A stretch of 64,000 nucleotides of DNA, taken from the NCBI RefSeq assembly GCF_004357985.1, contig NZ_SMTF01000005.1:165019-229018 (forward strand), in the 5' to 3' direction. Origin of the DNA: Luteimonas aestuarii (GTDB lineage: Bacteria; Pseudomonadota; Gammaproteobacteria; Xanthomonadales; Xanthomonadaceae). Of this stretch, positions 19,093-28,583 are shown in pieces (positions within the stretch are counted from its first letter, which is position 1; every line of letters starts with the position of its first letter). Both the position numbers and the translations under genes were made by a program. The notes beneath the pieces were generated by a model. It saw only the letters and a program-made list of their open reading frames with translations. It was not told the DNA's origin and ran no database searches.

Positions 19093-19323
19093 TCACCGCT
19101 CCCCGAGCAGGCGCGCCACTGCGGGCCCGTCGAACGGCCAGTCCAGCTCATCGCCGCTGGCGGCATCCCTCAGTACCGGCACCCTTGCGCCATAACGGGC
19201 TTCCAGCACGGCGTCATCATCGATGAACACGCTCTGGAAGTCAGGCGCACGCACCTGCGACAGCACGTCCAGCGCGAGGTCGCACAGGTGGCAATCGTCG
19301 CGCTGGTAGAGGATCAACGGCAT
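19093..19323 (-). CDS. Mini-glutaredoxin (glutaredoxin family protein)
   Basis: A 76-residue thioredoxin-fold protein with the redox pair Cys11-His-Leu-Cys14 near the N-terminus ([17 protein letters not shown]) and the cis-proline motif RVPVLRD. It matches the DUF836/glutaredoxin-like family of small thiol-disulfide proteins. ATG 19323 is chosen because the first beta strand begins directly after it; the frame extends ten codons upstream. It is divergent from sdaA across 71 bases. Confidence 0.88.
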   Translation of the reverse strand: MPLILYQRDDCHLCDLALDVLSQVRAPDFQSVFIDDDAVLEARYGARVPVLRDAASGDELDWPFDGPAVARLLGER

Positions 19324-19394
19324 GGCCCGTTCCCGAAGATGGTATTGCCGCAACGCGGCACTGCACCGGGCCGGCGGTCGATAGAATACGCGCC

Positions 19395-20777
19395 ATGGCC
19401 GTCAGCACGTTCGACCTTTACAAGATCGGCATCGGGCCGAGTTCCTCGCATACCGTCGGGCCGATGCGCGCGGCGGCGCGCTTCGTCGAGCGCTGGCTGG
19501 TCGAACCGGGCCGGCTGCAGGACGTCGCGCGGATCCGCGCCGAGGTGTTCGGCTCGCTGGCCCTGACCGGCCGTGGCCACGGCACCGACAAGGCGGTGCT
19601 GATGGGAATGGAAGGCCACTACCCGAACGCCATCGACCCCGACATCATCCCGGCCGCCCTGGAGCGCATCCGCAAGGACAAGCGCATCCGCGTGCAGGGC
19701 ACGCATGAGATCGCCTTCGACGAAAAGCGCGACCTGGTGATGAACAAGCGCCAGAAGCTGCCGCACCACACCAACGGCATGCGCTTCACCGCCTTCGATG
19801 CGGAAGGCGACGAGATCGCCACGCGCGACTACTATTCGGTCGGCGGCGGCTTCGTGGTCAATGCCGACGAAGCGGCCGAGGACCGCATCGTCGCGGACAC
19901 CACGCCGGTACCTCACCCGTTCTCCAGCGGCGACGAACTGCTGCAGCGCGCGCGCGATGCCGGCATCTCCATCGCGCAGCTGATGCTGGACAACGAGAAG
20001 AGCTGGCGCAGCGAGGACGAGGTCTTCGCCGGCCTGCGCGAACTGTGGTCGGCGATGCAGGCCTGCGTGGCGCGTGGCATCCGCGAGGAAGGCACCCTGC
20101 CCGGCGGGCTGCACGTGTCGCGCCGTGCGCCCACCCTGCACAAGGAACTCTCGTCGCGCCCGGAAGCGGCGATGCGCGACCCGCTCACCGTCCTCGACTG
20201 GGTGAACCTGTACGCGCTGGCCGTGAACGAGGAAAACGCCGCCGGTGGACGCGTGGTCACCGCACCCACCAACGGCGCAGCCGGCATCCTGCCCGCGGTG
20301 CTGCACTACTACGACCGCTTCTGCCCGGGTTCGAGCGAGCGCGGCGTGTTCGATTTCCTGCTCACCGCCGCCGCGGTCGGCATCCTCTACAAGGAAAACG
20401 CCTCGATCAGCGGGGCCGAAGTCGGTTGCCAGGGCGAGGTGGGCGTGGCCTGTTCGATGGCCGCCGCAGGATTGACCGCCGCGCTGGGCGGCACGCCCAG
20501 CCAGATCGAGAATGCGGCCGAGATCGGCATGGAACACAACCTCGGCCTGACCTGCGACCCGATCGGCGGACTGGTGCAGATCCCGTGCATCGAGCGCAAC
20601 GCGATGGGCGCGGTGAAGGCGATCAACGCCAGCCGCATGGCGCTGCGCGGCGACGGCAAGCACAAGGTCAGCCTGGACAAGGTGATCAAGACCATGCGCG
20701 ACACCGGCCGCGACATGCAGGACAAGTACAAGGAAACCTCGCGCGGCGGACTGGCGGTCAACGTGATCGAATGCTGA
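19395..20777 (+). CDS. sdaA: L-serine ammonia-lyase (iron-sulfur L-serine dehydratase)
   Basis: A 460-residue single-chain L-serine dehydratase that turns L-serine into pyruvate and ammonia with an oxygen-sensitive [4Fe-4S] cluster. The N-terminal beta domain begins with [19 protein letters not shown] and the C-terminal alpha domain contains [19 protein letters not shown] and [19 protein letters not shown], which supply the cluster cysteines. Length agrees with the single-chain enzyme. The alpha/beta-hydrolase-Nudix gene begins 8 bases downstream and is probably cotranscribed. Confidence 0.96.
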   Translation: MAVSTFDLYKIGIGPSSSHTVGPMRAAARFVERWLVEPGRLQDVARIRAEVFGSLALTGRGHGTDKAVLMGMEGHYPNAIDPDIIPAALERIRKDKRIRVQGTHEIAFDEKRDLVMNKRQKLPHHTNGMRFTAFDAEGDEIATRDYYSVGGGFVVNADEAAEDRIVADTTPVPHPFSSGDELLQRARDAGISIAQLMLDNEKSWRSEDEVFAGLRELWSAMQACVARGIREEGTLPGGLHVSRRAPTLHKELSSRPEAAMRDPLTVLDWVNLYALAVNEENAAGGRVVTAPTNGAAGILPAVLHYYDRFCPGSSERGVFDFLLTAAAVGILYKENASISGAEVGCQGEVGVACSMAAAGLTAALGGTPSQIENAAEIGMEHNLGLTCDPIGGLVQIPCIERNAMGAVKAINASRMALRGDGKHKVSLDKVIKTMRDTGRDMQDKYKETSRGGLAVNVIEC

Positions 20778-20784
20778 AGCCGGC

Positions 20785-22026
20785 GTGCATGCCCTGATCC
20801 TCCCGGGAATGGATGGCACCGGCGAGCTGCTCCGGGAGTTCACCACCAGCCTGACACCGGAATTCACGCCCGGCATCGTCGCCTATCCGCAATCGGAGCG
20901 ACTCGGTTACAGCGAACTGGTCGATCACGCACGCACGCGCCTGCCGCACGACCGTCCGTTCCTGTTGATCGCCGAATCGTTCTCCGGCCCGATCGGCATC
21001 CGGCTCGCCGCGGCGCGGCCATCGGGATTGCAGGGTCTGGTGCTGTGCGCGACGTTCGCCGCTTCGCCACGCGCATGGTCGCGACCGCTGCATCCCTTGC
21101 TCATGCTGCCGTTCCCGAAACCACCGACATGGCAGCTGATGCCGTTCATGATGGGGCGCTGGTCCACGCCCGCGTGGCGGCTTCGGCAGCAAGCGGCAAC
21201 TTCGGGCATGCCTGCTGCGGTGGCCCGTCACCAGCTGTCCGAGGTGTTGCGTGTCGATGTCCGGTCGCATTTGGCGCAGATCGATTGCCCGGTGCTGTAC
21301 CTGCAGGCCAGCCATGACCGCCTGGTCCCGGACGCTTGCTGGCGCGCGATCAAGGCCCGTCTGCCCGATGCCAGACATGCCAGACTCGAAGGTCCGCACT
21401 TCCTGCTGCAGCATCAGCCGGCGCAAGCGGCAGCCATCATCAAAAGCCACTTTGCATCGCCTGCCGCGGCATTGCCGGCCATCACAGGGCGTTGCCCGGG
21501 GCCACGCGCCGATGCTGTAGATGCAGCACATCGAGCACTCAATGCCGACCTGGAGCCCGGCGGCCAATGCGATCGAGTGCCGTCTCTCCCGGTCACGAAC
21601 GAACGCGGGGAACAGCTGCTGGCCGTCGAGATGCCGCCTCGCGCGGGATCGCATGGGACATTCGATGTTGTGCTGGTCGTGGCCTGGCACGATGACCGGC
21701 TGCTGCTGGTGCACAACCGTCGCCGTGGCGTATGGGAGTTGCCGGGCGGTTTCGTCGATCCCGGCGAAGACCCCGAAACCAGCGCCCGGCGTGAACTCTT
21801 CGAAGAGTCCGGACAATCCGCGGAAGTGCTGGCGTCGACCGCGAGCTTCACCCTGGCCCGCGCCGATGGAACGTTGCTGCGCGGCCTCGTCTACGCGACG
21901 ACCCTGCGACAGCCGGCCGCATTCACCGCCAATGTCGAGATCGACGCCATCGACTTCTGGCCATCCGACCACTTGCCGGAGCCGTTGTCGGCCATCGACC
22001 GCGACATCGTGCAGCGCGTCATGTAA
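20785..22026 (+). CDS. Alpha/beta-hydrolase fused to a Nudix hydrolase domain
   Basis: One uninterrupted 413-residue frame joins two enzyme domains. Residues 1-225 are a BioH-like alpha/beta hydrolase: LILPGMDGTGELL, nucleophile Ser65 in LIAESFSGPIGIRLAA, and likely acid and histidine at Asp178 (ASHDRLVP) and His205 (EGPHFLLQH). Residues about 290-413 are a Nudix domain with the box GGFVDPGEDPETSARRELFE and EESGQ at 321-344, which hydrolyses nucleoside diphosphate linkages. A 60-residue linker rich in Ala, Pro and Arg separates them. The start is GTG at 20785, 8 bases after sdaA. I know both families separately; I do not recall this pairing as a described enzyme. A lost stop codon between two genes is the main alternative. 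Confidence 0.8.
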   Translation: MHALILPGMDGTGELLREFTTSLTPEFTPGIVAYPQSERLGYSELVDHARTRLPHDRPFLLIAESFSGPIGIRLAAARPSGLQGLVLCATFAASPRAWSRPLHPLLMLPFPKPPTWQLMPFMMGRWSTPAWRLRQQAATSGMPAAVARHQLSEVLRVDVRSHLAQIDCPVLYLQASHDRLVPDACWRAIKARLPDARHARLEGPHFLLQHQPAQAAAIIKSHFASPAAALPAITGRCPGPRADAVDAAHRALNADLEPGGQCDRVPSLPVTNERGEQLLAVEMPPRAGSHGTFDVVLVVAWHDDRLLLVHNRRRGVWELPGGFVDPGEDPETSARRELFEESGQSAEVLASTASFTLARADGTLLRGLVYATTLRQPAAFTANVEIDAIDFWPSDHLPEPLSAIDRDIVQRVM

Positions 22027-22132
22027 TCGTTTACATCCCGGGGGTATCCTGCCTTCCCGGCTGCTGCCAGGCACATGGATGGCGTTGCCGCAGGGCCGTC
22101 GATCCCCGCCGCTGACCGACCGGAGGCCGCCC

Positions 22133-23683
22133 ATGCCCGCCCGACTCAACCGCCGTCGCCTGCTGCAACTGATGGGGGCCGGCGCCGCCAGCGCAGCCCT
22201 CCCGAACGTCCTGGCGCAGGCGCACGCAGGTGCGGACCGGCCCGTTGCGCCCGTCGGCAAGGATGCGCCGAACATCCTGTTCATCATGACCGACGACCAG
22301 GCCCGCGGCGCGCTGAGCATCTACGGCAACGACGTGCTGAAGACGCCGAACATGGACCGCGTCGGCAGCGAAGGCCTGCGCTTCGACGAGGCCTTCGTGA
22401 CCACGTCGGTATGCGCGCCCAGCCGCGCCAGTTTCCTCACCGGCCTGTACGCGCACACGCACGGTGTGACCAGCAATGGCGAGGAGCCCGGTTGGTACGA
22501 GCAGATGGGTTTGCGCCACGACCAGATCACCTATCCGATGCTGCTGCAGAAGGCCGGCTACCACACGGCGATGGTCGGCAAGTGGCACATCAAGTCGATG
22601 CCGACGGGCTTCGACCACTGGGCCATCCTGCGCGGACAAGGCAGCTATTTCGACCCGCAGTTCATCGTCAACGGCGCGCCGGTGCGCTTCCGCGGGCACA
22701 CCGACGACGTGATCGGCGACCAGGCCCTGCACTACCTGCAGCAGCGACCCAAGGACCAGCCGTTCTGCCTGTGCTACCAGTTCAAGGCGCCGCACGGGCC
22801 GTGGGAACCGGACCCGCGCTTCTACGACGCGTTCAAGGACGTCGAGGTCCCGCTGCCGCCGGGGTTCGGCGAACCACAGCCAGGCGATGCCCCGATCGCC
22901 TACTCGAAGACCACGCAGGAGATCGCCCACATGGGCGACTTCTTCCGCGACAACGAACGTCGCAAGGCGCAGGTGGACAAGGAACTGCCCGACGAAGAAC
23001 GGTTGCACGAAGTCTTCCAGGCGTACATTCGCAACTACTACCGCGTGTTGCTGGGCGTGGACGAGAACGTGGGGCGAGTGCTGGACTTCCTCGACGCACA
23101 GGGGCTGACCGAGAACACCATCGTCGTCTACACCTCCGACAACGGCATGTTCCTCGGCGAACACGGCTTCTACGACAAGCGGCTGATGCTGGAACCCTCG
23201 ATCCGCGTGCCGATGCTGATGCGCTGGCCGGGCCGCATCCCTGCCGGGACCGCGGACGATGCGCACATGGTGCTGAACATCGACGTCGCACCGACGCTGC
23301 TGGATCTGGCCGGCGTGGAGGTGCCGGACTGGATGCAAGGCCGCAGTTGGAAGCCCCTGCTGGAAGGCGGCGAGGCCGACTGGCGCGAGGACTTCCTCTA
23401 CGAGTGGTACGAATACCCGGCGGTGCATTGCGCACGCAAGCACCGCGGCGTGCGCACCGGGCGCTGGAAGCTGATCCACTTCTGGGAACAACCCGCCGAG
23501 TGGGCGCTTTACGACCTCCAGCACGACCCGATGGAACGCGACAACCTCTATGGAGACCCTGCTCACGCCGCCACGGTCGAACGGCTCAAGTCGCGCATTA
23601 CCGAACTGCGCGCCGGCATCGGCGATGTCGATCCGCCTGGCTACGTGGCGCCTCCACTGGAACCGGGGAAATGCCCCGCCTGA
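22133..23683 (+). CDS. Sulfatase with Tat-type signal
   Basis: A 516-residue type I sulfatase that would hydrolyse sulfate esters in the periplasm. The signature SVCAPSRASFLTG places formylglycine-precursor Cys94 in the C-x-P-S-R motif. Metal ligands appear in NILFIMTDDQ near residue 50 and YTSDNGMFLGEHGFYDKR in the second half. The N-terminus RLNRRRLLQLMGAGAA is a twin-arginine-like signal, suggesting folded export. ATG 22133 directly precedes it. The protein resembles the choline/heparan-type arylsulfatase A group, but the substrate is unknown. No sulfatase-maturating enzyme is seen in the window. It is convergent with the cytochrome gene, 9 bases apart. Confidence 0.92.
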   Translation: MPARLNRRRLLQLMGAGAASAALPNVLAQAHAGADRPVAPVGKDAPNILFIMTDDQARGALSIYGNDVLKTPNMDRVGSEGLRFDEAFVTTSVCAPSRASFLTGLYAHTHGVTSNGEEPGWYEQMGLRHDQITYPMLLQKAGYHTAMVGKWHIKSMPTGFDHWAILRGQGSYFDPQFIVNGAPVRFRGHTDDVIGDQALHYLQQRPKDQPFCLCYQFKAPHGPWEPDPRFYDAFKDVEVPLPPGFGEPQPGDAPIAYSKTTQEIAHMGDFFRDNERRKAQVDKELPDEERLHEVFQAYIRNYYRVLLGVDENVGRVLDFLDAQGLTENTIVVYTSDNGMFLGEHGFYDKRLMLEPSIRVPMLMRWPGRIPAGTADDAHMVLNIDVAPTLLDLAGVEVPDWMQGRSWKPLLEGGEADWREDFLYEWYEYPAVHCARKHRGVRTGRWKLIHFWEQPAEWALYDLQHDPMERDNLYGDPAHAATVERLKSRITELRAGIGDVDPPGYVAPPLEPGKCPA

Positions 23684-23692
23684 CGCAGGCCG

Positions 23693-25060
23693 TCAGTGGG
23701 ATGCGCCTGGACGATCGCCTGCAAGGCGCAGCAAGGGCACGTCGTCCACGTCCACCGACACCAGCGTGCCGACCTTGCCGTCACGGCCCCGCACGAAGCG
23801 CATCGGACCCAGCCCGCCCTCCACTGCGAACAGCGACTCCTTGATCGGGAGCAGCACGCGCGTCGGCTCGCCTTCGGTATGGGCGTGCAGCTGGCCATCG
23901 TGGAGCGCGATGCGAACCGTCCAGTCCAGCGCTTCGTTGCGATAGGTGCCCTCGTACTCGCGCAGCAGCAGGTTGGGCACGACGACGCCTTGCGGTCGTT
24001 CGACCCGGTTGAGGCTGCCCAACCCGTGCGACTGGCCGCACACTGCGCACATCGTCGGCTCGGCCAGGCTGCTCACGCGATGCGCGACCGCATGCCGCGT
24101 CTGCAGGAAGGCGTGGATGGCGCCCAGGTCGTCGCTGGTCAGGTTGCGGAACGCCACCCATGGCATCACGGCATCGGTCATGCCCTGCTTGCCGTTGCGC
24201 ATGATGGCGATGAAGGCGGCCTCGTCGTAGGCCATGCCGGTGGCGTGCGGGGTGATGTTGGTGCTGAAGATGCGCCTGCCGTCGCGTTCGATGGCGTTGC
24301 CGCCGGCGAAGGCACCGGCCAGCCGCTCGCCTTCCCAGGCGGTGTGGCAGCCACCGCAATCGGCGATGTTGGTGAGGTAGCGGCCGCGTTCGACCGGGCT
24401 GTCGTCCACGGGCCCGGCGACCGGCGCGGTGATCGGCACCGGCCTGGCGGCGATCGCCTGCAGCACCTCGTCCGGCAACTGCGTGCGCGGCAGCGGGTTG
24501 CGGATCGGCGCCAGTGCACGCAGATGCACGATGACGGACGCGAGATCCTCGTCGGACAGCATCGCGAACGACGGGTACCACATCTGCGGATGCAGTGGCC
24601 GGCCGTCGTGGCTGATGCCTTCGCGGATCGCGCGCGCCAGCATGTCGTCGCTCCAGCGGCCGATGCCGGTCTCGTCGTCCGGGGTGAGGTTGGGCGCCAC
24701 CAGTCGCGTGCCGCCCTCGTCCTTCCACACGTGGCCGGCCATTTCGCGACCCGCAACCGGTGGCGCGCCACTCCGGCTCCAGTCGCGTTCGGAGTGGCAC
24801 ACCGCGCACTGCAGGATGCCTTCGGCGAGATAACGACCGCGCGCACGGCGCGCGTCGGTACGCTCGAACGCCACGTCGGTCAGCGGCCGGACCTTGAGCC
24901 CCGGCAGCGGCGGCAACTGCGCGATGTCGATGGGTTCGCCACCGCTGCTGTGACCCGCGGCTTCTCCCGCGCCGCCGTCCGGCGCTGCATTGCATGCCGC
25001 AAGCGCCATCGTGGCGACAGCGGCCAGCATCCGCCCACGGCGATGGGGTGCCCTGTCCAT
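23693..25060 (-). CDS. Diheme cytochrome c lipoprotein with a third, broken heme-like site
   Basis: A 455-residue exported electron-transfer protein with lipobox MALAACN (Cys23). Two c-type heme sites are intact: CAVCH at 85-89 and CGGCH at 235-239. A third Cys-pair, CAVCG at 338-342, lacks the histidine but is followed by SHGLGS. Each intact site is followed by a cytochrome c domain with plausible Met ligands. About 100 C-terminal residues form an extra beta-rich region (YEGTYRNEALDWTVRIALHD) without recognised family. The layout recalls membrane-anchored cytochrome subunits of periplasmic dehydrogenases, but no dehydrogenase gene is adjacent. ATG 25060 is taken at the signal sequence. Confidence 0.85.
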   Translation of the reverse strand: MDRAPHRRGRMLAAVATMALAACNAAPDGGAGEAAGHSSGGEPIDIAQLPPLPGLKVRPLTDVAFERTDARRARGRYLAEGILQCAVCHSERDWSRSGAPPVAGREMAGHVWKDEGGTRLVAPNLTPDDETGIGRWSDDMLARAIREGISHDGRPLHPQMWYPSFAMLSDEDLASVIVHLRALAPIRNPLPRTQLPDEVLQAIAARPVPITAPVAGPVDDSPVERGRYLTNIADCGGCHTAWEGERLAGAFAGGNAIERDGRRIFSTNITPHATGMAYDEAAFIAIMRNGKQGMTDAVMPWVAFRNLTSDDLGAIHAFLQTRHAVAHRVSSLAEPTMCAVCGQSHGLGSLNRVERPQGVVVPNLLLREYEGTYRNEALDWTVRIALHDGQLHAHTEGEPTRVLLPIKESLFAVEGGLGPMRFVRGRDGKVGTLVSVDVDDVPLLRLAGDRPGASH

Positions 25061-25124
25061 GCGTCCTCCGGCAGCGATCCCCCGCCTGTACCAACGCGCC
25101 GCGCGTCGGCGGTCGGACACCGCT

Positions 25125-26195
25125 TCAGATCGCCAGCACGTCGTCCAGCAAGGCCGCCGCGGTGACCTCGGCGCCGGCCCCCGGCCCCTGGATGACCAGC
25201 GGACTGTCACGGTAGCGATCGCTCCAGATCGCAACGCGGTTGTCGGTGCCGCTGCCGGCGCACAAGGGATGTGCAGCCGGCAACGCACGCAGTCCGGCCT
25301 CTGCGCGGCCCTCCGCATCGAACCGGCCCACGAAGCACAGGCGCGTCGACGACGCGCGCGCCGCCTGCAGCCGCGCCAGCAGGTCGGCGTCGAGCGATGG
25401 CAACACGGCGTCCACGTCGTCCGGCGCGGCATCCCGCAACGCGGGCGACAGCAAGGGCGCGACCCGCACCTGGTGTGCCTCCAGCGGCAAGCCGGATGCA
25501 CGCGCGAGGATCAGCAGCTTTCGGCGCACGTCCTCGCCCGACAGGTCGATGCGCGGATCGGGTTCGGAATACCCCGCATCGCGCGCCTCGCGCACCAGCG
25601 TCGAGAACGGCTGCGCGCCATCGAAGCGCGACAGCAGCCAGGCCAACGTGCCCGAGAGCACGCCTTCGACTGCATGGATGCGGTCGCCCCCCGCCACCAG
25701 CGCGCGGATCGTGCGCAACAACGGCAGCCCGGCGCCGACCGTGGCGCTGTCGCCGTAGCGCACACCGTCCTGCTGCGCTTCGGCAATCGCCTGCGCGCGC
25801 CCCAGGTCGCCGCCGCTGCCCAGCTTGTTCGCGGTGACCACGTGCACGCCGCGCGCCAGCCACTCCGGATGCCAGTCGGCGACCCGCTCGCTGGCGGTGG
25901 CATCGACCACGATGTCGCCGCGGTGCAGGCCAACGCCTTCCGCCCAGGGCGGCACGCCACCGCTGCGACGCGGCGCGGCGCGCGCCACGTCCACCGCATC
26001 GGCCAGCCCGGCCGTGCACGGCACCTGCAGCCGCGAATTGCTGATCCAGGCCACGTCCGGCAGCGCCGCGCCGTCGGCACGCAGGCGCTGGTAGCGCTGC
26101 GCGAAGGCCGTGCCGACGGTGCCGGTGCCCAACAGCGCGATCCGCGGCGCGGGTGAGACACGACGCGCAGCGCGCAGCGGGACGACCGTGTTCAT
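25125..26195 (-). CDS. hom: Homoserine dehydrogenase
   Basis: A 356-residue cytosolic enzyme reducing aspartate semialdehyde to homoserine, the branch-point precursor of methionine and threonine. The NAD(P)-binding motif IALLGTGTVGTAF (about residues 19-31), the substrate region GVLSGTLAWLLSRF and DPRIDLSGEDVRRKLLILAR are conserved. It lacks a C-terminal ACT domain, so feedback control through that domain is not expected. ATG 26195 overlaps the metB stop (ATGA). It is the last gene of the metX-metB-hom operon under the SAM riboswitch, so transcript-level control by methionine status is likely. Confidence 0.94.
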   Translation of the reverse strand: MNTVVPLRAARRVSPAPRIALLGTGTVGTAFAQRYQRLRADGAALPDVAWISNSRLQVPCTAGLADAVDVARAAPRRSGGVPPWAEGVGLHRGDIVVDATASERVADWHPEWLARGVHVVTANKLGSGGDLGRAQAIAEAQQDGVRYGDSATVGAGLPLLRTIRALVAGGDRIHAVEGVLSGTLAWLLSRFDGAQPFSTLVREARDAGYSEPDPRIDLSGEDVRRKLLILARASGLPLEAHQVRVAPLLSPALRDAAPDDVDAVLPSLDADLLARLQAARASSTRLCFVGRFDAEGRAEAGLRALPAAHPLCAGSGTDNRVAIWSDRYRDSPLVIQGPGAGAEVTAAALLDDVLAI

Positions 26196-27421
26196 GCGTC
26201 CACCTGCCGACGCGCTTCGATACGCGCATCCACCACCCGCTGCACGCGCGCCAGCGCCGCCGACAGGTCGGCCACCAGGTCGTCGCCCGCTTCGATGCCC
26301 ACCGACAGCCGCAGCAGGCCATCGGAAATTCCGGCCTTGGCGCGCGCCTCCGGCGTCATCGCGGCATGCGTCATCGACGCCGGATGCGCGACCAGGCTTT
26401 CCACGCCTCCCAGCGATTCGGCCAGGGTGAAGTACTGCAAGCCGTCGACGAAGGCGCGCACTTCATCCTCGCCGCCATCGAGCTCGAACGAGAGCATCGC
26501 GCCGAAACCGGTCTGCTGGCGCGCGGCCAGTGCGTGGCCGGGATGAGACGCCAGGCCCGGGAAGTAGACCTTCGACACCACCGGGTGGCCGTCCAGCAGG
26601 GCCGCGACCGCGTTCGCGTTCTCCTGGTGCACGCGAAGGCGTGCATCCAGCGTGCGCAGGCCACGCAGGGTGAGGAAACTATCGAACGGCGATCCGGTCA
26701 GGCCCAGCGCATTGGCCCACCACACCAGCTGCGCATGGTCTTCGGCCGTGCGGGCGACCACCGCGCCGCCGACCACGTCGCTGTGGCCGTTGATGTACTT
26801 GGTGGTCGAATGCACCACGTAGTCGGCGCCGAACGCGATCGGCGTCTGCAGTGCGGGCGAGAGGAAGGTGTTGTCCACCACCGTCGTTGCGCCGGCCTTG
26901 TGCGCGGCGTCGATGACGAAGCGCAGGTCGGTGATGCGAAGCAGCGGGTTGGACGGCGTTTCGATCAACACGACTTTCGGCGCCTGCGCCAATGCATCGG
27001 CCAGCGAGCGCGGGTCGGTCAGGTCGGCGGTGATCAGTTCGAAGTGTCCCTTGCCGGCCAGCGCATTGAACAGGCGCCAGCTGCCGCCGTAGGCGTCGTG
27101 CGGAACCACCAGCTTGTCGCCGGGCGACAGCAGTGCGTTGAGTACCAGCGTGATCGCGCCCATGCCGGTCGAGACCACGACCGCGCCGGCGCCGCCTTCC
27201 AGCTCCGCCAGCGCTTCGGCCAGCAGGTCGCGCGTCGGGTTGCCGCTGCGGGTGTAGTCGTACTCGCGCTTGTTGCCGAAGCCGTCGAAGCTGAAGTTGG
27301 AGGACAGCACGATCGGCGGCACCACCGCACCGAACGCGGCGTCGCGATCGATGCCGGCGCGCACGGCGGCGGTGGCGGGACGACAGGCGGCGTTGCCTGC
27401 GCTGGAATCGAACTGGCTCAT
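26192..27421 (-). CDS. metB: Cystathionine gamma-synthase / O-succinylhomoserine (thiol)-lyase
   Basis: A 409-residue PLP enzyme of the Cys/Met metabolism family. It condenses an activated homoserine with cysteine to give cystathionine or, in sulfhydrylase variants, with sulfide to give homocysteine. The PLP lysine is Lys208 in VVHSTTKYINGHSDVVGG, and YDYTRSGNPTRDLLAEALA and STGMGAITLVLNALL are typical. The start ATG 27421 overlaps the metX stop and its own stop overlaps hom, both as ATGA, giving a tightly coupled three-gene unit. Sequence alone does not separate MetB, MetZ and similar activities. Confidence 0.92.
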   Translation of the reverse strand: MSQFDSSAGNAACRPATAAVRAGIDRDAAFGAVVPPIVLSSNFSFDGFGNKREYDYTRSGNPTRDLLAEALAELEGGAGAVVVSTGMGAITLVLNALLSPGDKLVVPHDAYGGSWRLFNALAGKGHFELITADLTDPRSLADALAQAPKVVLIETPSNPLLRITDLRFVIDAAHKAGATTVVDNTFLSPALQTPIAFGADYVVHSTTKYINGHSDVVGGAVVARTAEDHAQLVWWANALGLTGSPFDSFLTLRGLRTLDARLRVHQENANAVAALLDGHPVVSKVYFPGLASHPGHALAARQQTGFGAMLSFELDGGEDEVRAFVDGLQYFTLAESLGGVESLVAHPASMTHAAMTPEARAKAGISDGLLRLSVGIEAGDDLVADLSAALARVQRVVDARIEARRQVDA

Positions 27422-28479
27422 GCGGTTTCTCCGTTGTCGCGCAGGGCCGTGGCCAGCAGCGCATCGATGCGATCGTGTTCCTTGAGGAAGGCGTCGTGGC
27501 CATAACGCGAGCGCAGCACGCGCAGGCGGCCGTGCGTGCCGAGGCTTTCGACCAGCGCCACCGCGTCGGACAGCGGCACCAGCCGGTCGCCCTCCACGGC
27601 GACGACGAGGGTCGGCACGCGGATCCCCGCCGGATCGACGCGATGCAGGTCGATCGACTCCGACAGCCGCAGGTAGGCATTGACCGGCGTGCGCGCCACG
27701 TACTGCGCACCCGCGGCGTCGAGGTAGTCTTCCGCGGCCACGCGTACGCGGCCGTTCACCAGTTCCGGTGCCACGTCGAAACGGTCGTCGAATTCCTCCG
27801 GCGTGCGATAGCTGAGCATCGCGAACTGGCGCGCCAGCGACAGGCCCTGCGCGTCGGCGCACTGCAACTGGCCCAGCGCCACGGCGCGCCGCTGCAGCGC
27901 GCGCCACGCGGCGGCGTAAGGGTGCGGGCGATGCGCACCACTCACCGCGACCAGCGTGCGCAGCCGCGCCGGATGCCGTTGCGCCAGCTGCAGGCCGACC
28001 AGCGCGCCGTACGAGTAGCCGACGAAGCCGTGCAAGGCATCGATGCCGAGTGCATCCAGCAGCACGGCGATGGCATCGGCCTGGTCGGTGGTGTCGATCG
28101 GCGCGTCGAGGGTGCCGTCGCTGCCGAGGTAATCGAAGGCGAGGATGCGCACGCGTGCCGGATCCAGCGCCAGTCCGGGACCGACCAGTCCGTCGGCCCA
28201 GCCGCGCTCGGCGAAGGTCGCACTGGCCGCCACGTGGCGATGCGCGGAGATGCCGCCGGCCACGAACACCACCGGCGCGCCTTCCGGACCGACGAGTTCC
28301 CACGCGATGCGCACGCGACGCTCACCGGCGTGACGCGTCGGCAGCACGGCATCGATGCGGCCGCGCACGGCATCCGGGCGCGGCGCCGTAGCGGCCGCGA
28401 CGGGATGCACCGCGGCATTCGAAGTCGCGGCGTTCGCGTACGCGGCATCGCTGGAACGGGGGGAAGGCTGGAAAGTCAT
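27418..28479 (-). CDS. metX: MetX-type homoserine (or serine) O-succinyltransferase
   Basis: A 353-residue alpha/beta-hydrolase-fold acyltransferase. The nucleophile is Ser156 in GFVGYSYGALVGLQLAQRH, the oxyanion region is VVFVAGGISAHRH, and the C-terminal GHDAFLKEHDRI carries the catalytic histidine. In methionine biosynthesis MetX activates homoserine. Some xanthomonad MetX relatives are reported to succinylate serine for cysteine synthesis, so substrate is not certain; the adjoining metB and hom and the SAM riboswitch favour the methionine branch. ATG 28479 is used; ATG 28488 is another in-frame choice. No clear Shine-Dalgarno is seen, and a hairpin abuts the start. Confidence 0.87.
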   Translation of the reverse strand: MTFQPSPRSSDAAYANAATSNAAVHPVAAATAPRPDAVRGRIDAVLPTRHAGERRVRIAWELVGPEGAPVVFVAGGISAHRHVAASATFAERGWADGLVGPGLALDPARVRILAFDYLGSDGTLDAPIDTTDQADAIAVLLDALGIDALHGFVGYSYGALVGLQLAQRHPARLRTLVAVSGAHRPHPYAAAWRALQRRAVALGQLQCADAQGLSLARQFAMLSYRTPEEFDDRFDVAPELVNGRVRVAAEDYLDAAGAQYVARTPVNAYLRLSESIDLHRVDPAGIRVPTLVVAVEGDRLVPLSDAVALVESLGTHGRLRVLRSRYGHDAFLKEHDRIDALLATALRDNGETA

Positions 28480-28480
28480 G

Positions 28481-28518
28481 GCAGGCATCCGGTCGATGGG
28501 TGGACCATCGATGCCTGC
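28481..28518 (-). promoter_or_regulatory. Hairpin immediately 5' of the metX start codon
   Basis: On the minus strand a 9-bp outer stem GCAGGCATC / GATGCCTGC (28518-28510 with 28489-28481) encloses a 5-bp inner stem GATGG / CCATC. The 3' arm ends two bases before the metX ATG and contains the alternative ATG at 28488. No T-run follows, so it is not a standard terminator. It could be the riboswitch expression platform acting on translation initiation. That role is inferred from position only. Confidence 0.5.
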
Positions 28519-28583
28519 GGGACTGCCGGAAGACCCACCAACCGCGGTGGGCATGCAAGCCGCCGTGGGGGAGGCGGTTCGCA

